DNA of 64,000 nt from Echinometra lucunter (lineage: Eukaryota > Echinodermata > Echinoidea > Camarodonta > Echinometridae): assembly GCA_029962745.1 (NCBI GenBank), contig CM057156.1, forward strand, positions 2,936,114 through 3,000,113, read 5' to 3'. A program made the translations under genes and the position numbers. Below the pieces are notes generated by a model. The model did not search any database and had not been told where the DNA came from. It saw nothing but the letters and a program-made list of their open reading frames with translations. Shown in pieces: positions 57,559-64,000 of this stretch. The stretch's first letter is position 1, and each line of letters begins with the position of its first letter.

Positions 57559-59207
57559 CTACAGACAGAAAAAAAAAAAATCATTATAATATAGCTAATT
57601 GACACTGTGAGGATATAGAGTTATTATTATTAACATCAAAGTCTCGTAAATATTTCATTCATATTTCCACTACCTGATGGTATTATGTTCATGGTTTTCT
57701 TATTTCTACGTGAGATGGTGCACTAGTACTCATTTCAACAACCCCACTTATTATGAATGATGGAAAACAATCATAAGGGTTCAAAAGGAAGATTCTTTTT
57801 CAGGCTCTGTCATGGGGAATGATGTTTTGAATGGATCCAGTTGAGACAAATCATGAATTCAATATCAGCATACCAATAGAGTGCTAGTCTAAATTTCATC
57901 CTAGAATACTACCTACCCCACACGTGAGATAATCTGGGGTCTCTACTTCTTTCTCAAGCCTTTCCTTGATACCAGGGATGAGAGTATTGCCACCACAGAG
58001 CATTATGTTACGGAAATACACAGGTTCATAGTCGTCTTCTTCATCAGTCAGGTATATGCAACGAGGAATCGCCTTGTGGAAACCTGTTATGGTGGTGTCG
58101 AAAATCACACAAAATTTTCATTATGAAGTGGATTATCAGCATTTGGGATATACAATGCAAATGGAGGGTACAAGCAGTCCACAAGTACCCTGAAGAAGTC
58201 AAAAGGAAACAAAAAAATTATGAAAGAATTATTATCATCATTATATTTTCTTCCAATGAATCCTGTGTCAGTCATCTTTAAATTACACTGAATATATAAA
58301 ATGAAAAGAAGAGTTTCATAAATATAAATATTTTTTAACCATGGACTACTCTAAGGTAGGTTCATGTTTCAACAAAAGAAACAGTTTTTGAGAAAAATTG
58401 AGGGTCCTAATTCATGAAGGGCCTACTGTTCTTATAGTGGTCATACACACTGAATTCCATCCCCCCCCTTCCACCCCACCACCCACCAGTGTCCAGTTAC
58501 TTACCCAAACAATCACCTTTGGGATGGAGGACATATTCTGCAATATTTTGTCCAATCTTTTCAATCCTTTCACAACCTGGCTTGCAAGTTCTGTTCTTGG
58601 TTTGGAAATGCCCATGATGAATTTTAAATTCTTCAGCCTCCTCATCACTGATTTCTTTTCCCAGCTCATCTCTAATGAGATCTCTTGTATAATGAGTTAA
58701 ATCCTGCCCCCCAAAACCCAGATGAACTATGCCATATGGGGGCCGGTGTCCATCATGCACTGTAGAAATGCTTGAAGACATATAACTTGAAGACAGTACA
58801 ACACCTGATGTCAAACCAACAGAATAGAGTGCCATAACAGATTCACTTCCTAAGAAAAATGCAGGCACATCTAGTCCTTCAAATGCTAACTCAACCATCT
58901 TTTGACGACATCTAGGTTCAAGTCCAGGTTTTTCAATCATCATTAAAGGATAATCAGGGCTTTTCGTCCTGTTCTTGGTCCCCAATGCATACTTGATAAT
59001 GTTCTCAAATCTATCCCAGTCATTGATGCTACTGTCTGATATCACTGAATACGGTGAACAATCGTTCCTGCTGTTAGAGACTACCTCTGCTTCCTGAGAA
59101 CGAAATATGTGATCTGGTGAAGTTTTCTGGTATTCACTAAATCCAACTTTGGTGAACAAATTTCCCACATCTAGGACTATCGGGCTTTTCACTGATGCAC
59201 CTTCCAT
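57403..59207 (-). CDS. Divergent actin-related protein (3 coding exons, 341 aa)
   Basis: Coding exons 59207-58505, 58083-57917 and 57558-57403 join in frame (1,026 nt including stop). The fold is actin-like along its length: VLDVGNLFTKVGF (phosphate-1 loop), GIVHLGFGGQDLTHYTRDLI (adenosine strand; actin has LAGRDLTDY), MLCGGNTLIPGI (actin LSGGTTMYPGI), and AAWVGGSIGASLPTFKSFWI (actin VWIGGSILASLSTF), ending ENILCRKCLPY like actin's IVHRKCF. At 341 aa it is about 35 shorter than actin. The phosphate-2 loop DSGDG is replaced by SSSYMSS and the first loop lacks GSG, so ATP binding may be lost. I cannot assign it to a numbered ARP class. Role unknown: cytoskeletal or chromatin-associated actin-fold proteins are both possible. 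Confidence 0.85.
57917..58083 (-). CDS. Actin-related protein, coding exon 2
   Basis: 167 nt from acceptor aacag|GTTTCCAC to donor GTGTGGG|gtaggt. Encodes FHKAIPRCIY, an acidic TDEEDDYEP insertion-like stretch and the conserved CGGNTLIPGIKERLEKEV. Confidence 0.85.
58505..59207 (-). CDS. Actin-related protein, coding exon 1
   Basis: 234 codons plus one base, from MEGASVKSP to DCLG, with a phase-1 donor TTTGG|gtaagt. The ATG has context GCAATGG. An acceptor-like ttttag at 59254-59255 upstream suggests a 5'-UTR intron. Contains both degraded phosphate loops. Confidence 0.85.
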
Positions 59208-59326
59208 TGCATCATCTCAGCCTGGCTCTCTTTGATGATCCAGTGAACAAATTCTAAAATGAAAAAAGAAAGAAAAAAAATTATTTAAATCAAAAGATAT
59301 TTATTTCGGTTGATGAACTCGCAACC

Positions 59327-59468
59327 CAGTGGAGTGTTTCATGAAGAGTTCTGTCAGTGATTTTCACTGACAACTGTTATAAGCTACTGAAAATCTTCAC
59401 ATCTGATTGGCTGAGAGCAAATTAGTCAGTGAAAATCACTGACAAGACTCTTCATGAATGCTCCCCAG
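59327..59468 (+). mobile_element. Short palindromic MITE, same core as 6552-6694
   Basis: Arms TTTCATGAAGAG...CAGTGATTTTCACTGACA and TCAGTGAAAATCACTGACA...CTCTTCATGAAT flank the core ATCTGATTGGCTGAGAGCA. It lies just upstream of the actin-related gene. Confidence 0.65.
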
Positions 59469-59619
59469 GTTACTATCATTTTTTTTTCACTGTATGCACT
59501 AATCAAAGCTCAACTATATTACTATCCTAAAAATAAAAAAATAAGATGAATAAATTAATACCAACTGCTGTGTACCGATCACCAGTCTTGCTGGCGTGAG
59601 TTTTGCTGGTGTGGATGAA

Positions 59620-59645
59620 TGCATGCATGCATGCATGCATGCTAC
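59620..59645 (+). repeat. (ATGC)n self-complementary microsatellite
   Basis: About six ATGC units, each strand identical to the other, so cruciform-prone. Upstream of the actin-related gene. Confidence 0.9.
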
Positions 59646-59860
59646 TGCATCTCCTATATATTCTATGCCTCTACCTATATTCAGTGTTTTGATTGATAAC
59701 CAGATTATAAGAAAATATAATTCCCTCCTCCTCCTCCTCCTCGTATAGTCCACCTTGATGTTGGTGTATGATTGTACTTCTACTACCCTTGCCCACTCCA
59801 CCCCACCCCTGGCACGGTAATGCATGGTTGGAACTCCTAGAGCTAAAGCCTACATCGGTC

Positions 59861-60311
59861 CTAAAGCTACACACCCTGCAAATACGTGCAATGCAACACG
59901 TTCAGACCACTAAACTTCTGACATGTCTGAGCAACAAGAACATCATCAAGGTTTGCCAAAAAGAACTGGCAATTTTCTAGAAATCGGGATGAAATTCACA
60001 CCATTCAGTTTCAAAATCAAGGTTTGCATTCATTCATTACATGTGCCTAGTTTTGGGACCACTTCATTTACTTACTTTAATCCCATGATGATATACATGT
60101 AGGACACTGCCTGTTAGTGTTACCAAACAAAATGACACTGGCACTGATATCAACTTGAAAATAAGCTATATTGACATTTGTCCATCATAATTTTCACATC
60201 AAACTAGCTTTTGAATATGTAGCACCATAATATAAAAGATATTTGCACAAAAATTAACCAGTGATTTTTGTGACTTTTTTTAGCTGAGCTGTAAAAAGTG
60301 TGTAGCTTTAA
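59861..60311 (+). mobile_element. MITE with TAAAGCTACACAC ends
   Basis: Terminal inverted repeats TAAAGCTACACAC and GTGTGTAGCTTTA. No ORF. It is followed at once by a ~22 bp C tract. Confidence 0.65.
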
Positions 60312-61700
60312 GTCCCCCCCCCCCCCCCCCCCCCCGATCACATGAAAGGAATCTATCAGACACGCCAGATCTACCTAACCCCTTTTCACTATTCACTGTT
60401 GGCATGCAAGTAAAGAAAAAAGTTGCAGTATGCCCACACAGGGCTACATTGGTATGCTGAGCTGTGCAAATTTATGTGACATGCTAGCCCTCTATAGTCG
60501 AAGATTGAAATCATTAAAATAATGATTAACAAATTCATATAAAATATTTACTTTTATTAATAAAATATCCTGTTTCCATTCCATTCTTCCTACTGGATAG
60601 AAATTATCTTGATCAAATGAATTTTCAAAAATATTTTTCTGATCACTGATGACACAGCTCTTGCTCCTCTGTCCCCCAAAATTCATTGGTAGAACACTAC
60701 TTTCCTATTGTCAGCAATTTGCATGCTACACCACATCTGTTGTGCAAGGTCAGTATAACCGAGCACTAGTGTGAGTGCAGTAGATCCATGCCATTGCATT
60801 GACACGATTGATACCTGGTTTAAATCCCCACTTATACATGTACAAGCTTATCAGAGATAAGCTTGTTGTACTCCACAGTCACACACGAGAGGAAAATAAT
60901 TATTTAAAATTCCATTTTCAACTCTGAATCCCTAAATTTGTGGCATATTAAGAGTTGATGAGTCCCTGAATCAGATAATTTAGCAAATTCAAAAAAATTA
61001 AATCTTGCTTAGATCTAGGGCAATTTTGTTGTCTGTTTTTGACTGCTGCAACAGCTTTTACTAAACACTCGGGTCGCTCGCTGGGTATGGTGCGCCAAGT
61101 GTTAACTAGTTTATTCGGTCCAAAACTAGTCAGTGTACAGTAAACCAGGCGCGGATCCGGGGGGGGGGGGGGAACACAGGGAGCACGTGCCCCCCTTCAG
61201 CGAAACGTATCCTTTGTGCCCCCTCTTTTATCAAGAGTGCCCCTTTCGAACTGAGTATTTTTTTGTTATTAATTTTATTTATTTATTTATTCATTTTGCT
61301 TGTCAAAATTTAGTGTGCCCCCTCTTTCACTAACTCCTGGTTCAGCCCCTACATTAAAGCGCTAACATATAGCCACGCCCGCAAGCATACTCAGCCAAAC
61401 TGATCCGTCCGCCGTCTGCTATGCACAAAGTGCAATGCTTGTAACGAAACAAAGTCAACAGCCCAGGCGAATTGAAGTCTAATGGCTTAAAAGATATATA
61501 AATCCTCTGTTGCATTTCATTTTGACGAAATGGTTCACTGTTCGTGAATTCTAAAAAGTAATAGTGTTTTTAGTGCCTTTTTGACAGCGAAACTGTGTAG
61601 TTTTGGACCAAATAACTTAGTTCATACTTGGCACCCCATAGCCAGCATGCCACGACCCGAGTGTTTTCCAGCGCACCGCGACCCAAGTGTTTAGTAAAAG
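60312..61700. other. Intergenic DNA
   Basis: A C tract (about 60315-60336), then AT-rich sequence, then a short element at about 61146-61350 opening GGCGCGGATCCGGGG with a long G run. No gene seen. Confidence 0.5.
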
Positions 61701-61739
61701 CTGCTGCAAAAGTGAATGCTCACTACAGTCCGATATATG

Positions 61740-63540
61740 TTTGGCCCTGTGGGTGACAGCCCACTTCACCGAAGGCCGGCGAGACCGAGGGCCCGCGAGA
61801 CCGAAGGCCCGCGAGGCTGACTTTTTTTTTTTTTTGTATCTTATTTTCCTTCATCAGGTGCCACGGTAGAGTGGTTTAAGGCGCCTCGTTGCAGCGGCGT
61901 AACAGGTGCCTGTTATCAGAGGGGGGAGGGGGCAGAGCCAAATATTTCCCCGTAACTCCGTCTAGACCTAGTGGCGTAGCTAGGATTTCAGTTTAGGGGG
62001 GCGGAAGTGAGCACGGGAAGAGCGCTCCCAAGGGAGGTGCAGGGAGTGGGGAGTGTCCCCCCCGCAAGAAGCGCGGAAGCTCCGACGTTCCTTTGAATCG
62101 TTCCTTGTCTGCTTTTGCTCATCTTAATACATCCTCTGTCTGTTATCGGGGGGGGGGGGGGCAAATAATTCCCAGTAACTAAGCTTAGAATCAGTGGCGT
62201 TGCTAGTATTTCATTTTAGGGGGGCGGTGGTGAACATGCAAATCGTGCGAAACACTTACTGAGCGCGCGAAACGGGCTCTCTGGGGAGGGGGGGGGTGCA
62301 GGGAGGGGGCGTTTATTTATGAATCAAGATGTTAACATAATCGGAAGAGAACAGAGAGGGAGAGAGAGAGAGGGGGGGGGGATGTCAAGAGGAACGATCA
62401 GTTCATTAAGAATTATGTTCTAATTGTTGTAACATTTTTTGGTTTCATCTCGGTTGTGTACATTTCTTCAGAGACTTTGGCATGATTTCGTTAGACGATG
62501 AAGTGAGAGACGGGATGGGGTGTCCGATTTCGTAGTATCATGAAAAGCATTTTTGCAAACTATTCCAAGTCTAATAAGTTAATACTCCGGCAGAAGCTGA
62601 AATTTTATCTCAGAAAATTGATATTAAAAAAGGAATGAATGAATGAATGAATGCATGAATGATGAATAAATAAATGAACATCTATATTTATTAATTGATT
62701 ACGCCCTCGTAGCAAAGAGGGTGGGGCAGTCTCGTCCCTCCCCCCCAAAAAAAATGCCAACCAAAAAAAAAAAAAAGAAGTGGGAAAACGTGAACGAGAA
62801 AAGAAAAAGGTATAGAACGTAAGAAGTGCGGGAGCAGACAAGGAATAGTTCAAAGAATCGTCACAGCTTCCCCCTCCCTGCACCCCCCCCCCCCCCCGAG
62901 CGCGTTTTGCGCGCTCAGCAAGTGTTTCACACGCTTCGCGTGCTGACTACCGCCCCCTTGAATTAAATCCTAGCTTTGCAACTAATTTTAGACTTAGTTA
63001 CCGGGAAATTTTTGGCTGTGTCCCCCCCCCCCCCCCCCATAACAGGCAGAAAACGTAAGAAGAGCAGGAGCAGACAAGGAACGATTCAAAGAAACGTCGA
63101 AGCTTCCGTAATTCGAATTTTTTTCTCCCCCCCCCCCTGATAACAGGCAGAGAACGTAAGAAGAGCAGGAGCAGACAAGGAACAATTCGAAGAATGTCGG
63201 AGCTTCCGCGCTTCCCGCGGGGGACACTCCCCCCTCCCTGCACCCCCCCCCTTGGGAGCGCGCTTCCCGTGCTCACTACCGCCCCCTAAACTGAAATCCT
63301 AGCTACGCCACTAAGTCTAAACGGAGTTACCGGGAAATATTTGGCTCTGCCCCACTCCCCCCTCTGATAACAGGCACCTGTTACACCGCTGCAACGAGGT
63401 GCCTTAAACCACTCGACCACGGCACCTGATGAAGGAAAATAAAATAAAAAAAAAAAGTCGGCCTCCCGGGCCTTCGGTCTCACGGGCCTTCGGTCTCGGG
63501 GCCTTCGGTCTCGCGGACCTTCAGTCAAGTGGGCGGGCCC
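61740..63540. repeat. ~1.8 kb inverted repeat with tRNA-like SINE heads
   Basis: Left arm 61740-62310 (+) and right arm 62860-63540 (-) match when one is reversed: (GAGACCGAAGGCCC)n, a T tract, CTTCATCAGGTGCC[AG][CT]GGT[AC]GAG (a tRNA-like A box), CAGGTGCCTGTTATCAG, GTGGCGTAGCTAGGATTTCA and GCGCGGAAGCTCCGAC. A shorter related unit (GTGGCG.[TA]GCTAG.ATTT) repeats inside each arm. The centre near 62640 has a (GAAT)n tract. Confidence 0.7.
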
Positions 63541-64000
63541 CGGCCCTGTGAGTGTTAAACACCCAGAAGTGTCTGTCACCAGTCGAAACTATTATTGTCA
63601 ATGACTCAAAAGGTAAAAAATTAAGTTGTCAAGTCGATCATTTCACCTCCGTCTTATTTCTTGAAGGCGACCAGCCAAAACTATTGTCATTGATTGTCAT
63701 TGTCAAAAGGTAAAGAATTAATTTGTCAAGTCAGTCGTTTCACCGATTTCAGTTTTACTATAAAAAGTTTCGTTCCGATTTCCAATCCAATTTTTTCTCT
63801 AACTTACAACCAGTGGCGTAATGAGCCAAAATATTTGGGGGGGCTCAATCTTTGCGAGGAGCGAAGCGACCAACCCTGAGGGAGTGTAGCGACCGAGCCG
63901 GGTACCCCCCCCCCCCCTTCACGATATGGAGCTTTTTCATTTTTTCGACTTAAATTCCAGCTTGAGTTCAGTTCAATTTTTATTTTCTCTCATTTCCAAC
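63541..64000. other. Window end, no gene recognised
   Basis: Includes a ~60-70 bp direct repeat (AAAACTATTGTCA / AAACTATTATTGTCAATGA; TTTCACC) and a G/C-rich piece near 63830-63920 resembling the ends of other local elements. Confidence 0.4.

Noticed and set aside
58398..58700. Forward frame over the actin-related gene
   Set aside because: Antisense shadow of coding exon 1; no independent support.
61133..61333. Possible small gene with Gly-rich start
   Set aside because: Translation of a G-run mobile-element end; similar frames appear at other poly-G ends in this window.

Overview
The window reads as nuclear DNA of an invertebrate deuterostome, most likely an echinoderm (sea-urchin-like). 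Short coding exons sit in long AT-rich introns, and the DNA is packed with small inverted-repeat transposons (MITEs), tRNA-derived SINEs, poly-G/poly-C runs and microsatellites. The species call is inference. No bacterial operon, phage or CRISPR structure is present.

Region 1 (1-38675, + strand) is the C-terminal half of a fibrillin gene. I can place 30 exons joined in one open frame (4,134 nt, 1,377 residues, first exon cut by the window edge). The domain order is cbEGF end, cbEGF, TB, 2 cbEGF, TB, 7 cbEGF, TB, 5 cbEGF, TB, 7 cbEGF, then a C-terminal propeptide after an RQRR furin site. This equals my recollection of vertebrate fibrillin from cbEGF21 through TB4, TB5, TB6, TB7 and cbEGF43 to the asprosin-type tail, and many single domains match their vertebrate counterparts one to one. 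Every intron before the last one is phase 1; the last is phase 2. The introns hold many MITEs and SINEs, plus a series of local duplications that copy exon/intron junctions.

Region 2 (38676-45975) is the fibrillin 3' flank: several poly(A) signals, two MITEs, poly-C tracts, purine-rich repeats and a ~220 bp direct repeat. I see no further gene.

Region 3 (45976-about 49515, - strand) is a polyubiquitin gene. It has eight head-to-tail ubiquitin units, a final Gln, a 1.6 kb intron in the 5' UTR, and a promoter with TATA, two CCAAT boxes and a CRE palindrome. One extra base in unit 5 breaks the frame.

Region 4 (49700-57400) is repeat-rich intergenic DNA. It holds a long (TC)n tract, a foldback element with a 16 bp minisatellite in one arm (54284-56045), and decayed coding-like sequence that may come from a retrotransposon (56046-56640).

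Region 5 (57403-59207, - strand) is a three-exon gene for a divergent actin-related protein (341 residues) whose nucleotide-binding loops are degraded.

Region 6 (59260-64000) contains more MITEs and a ~1.8 kb inverted repeat carrying tRNA-like SINE heads.

The three genes look functionally independent: extracellular matrix, protein turnover and an actin-fold protein. Comparisons with human fibrillin and with actin are from memory and should be confirmed by alignment.
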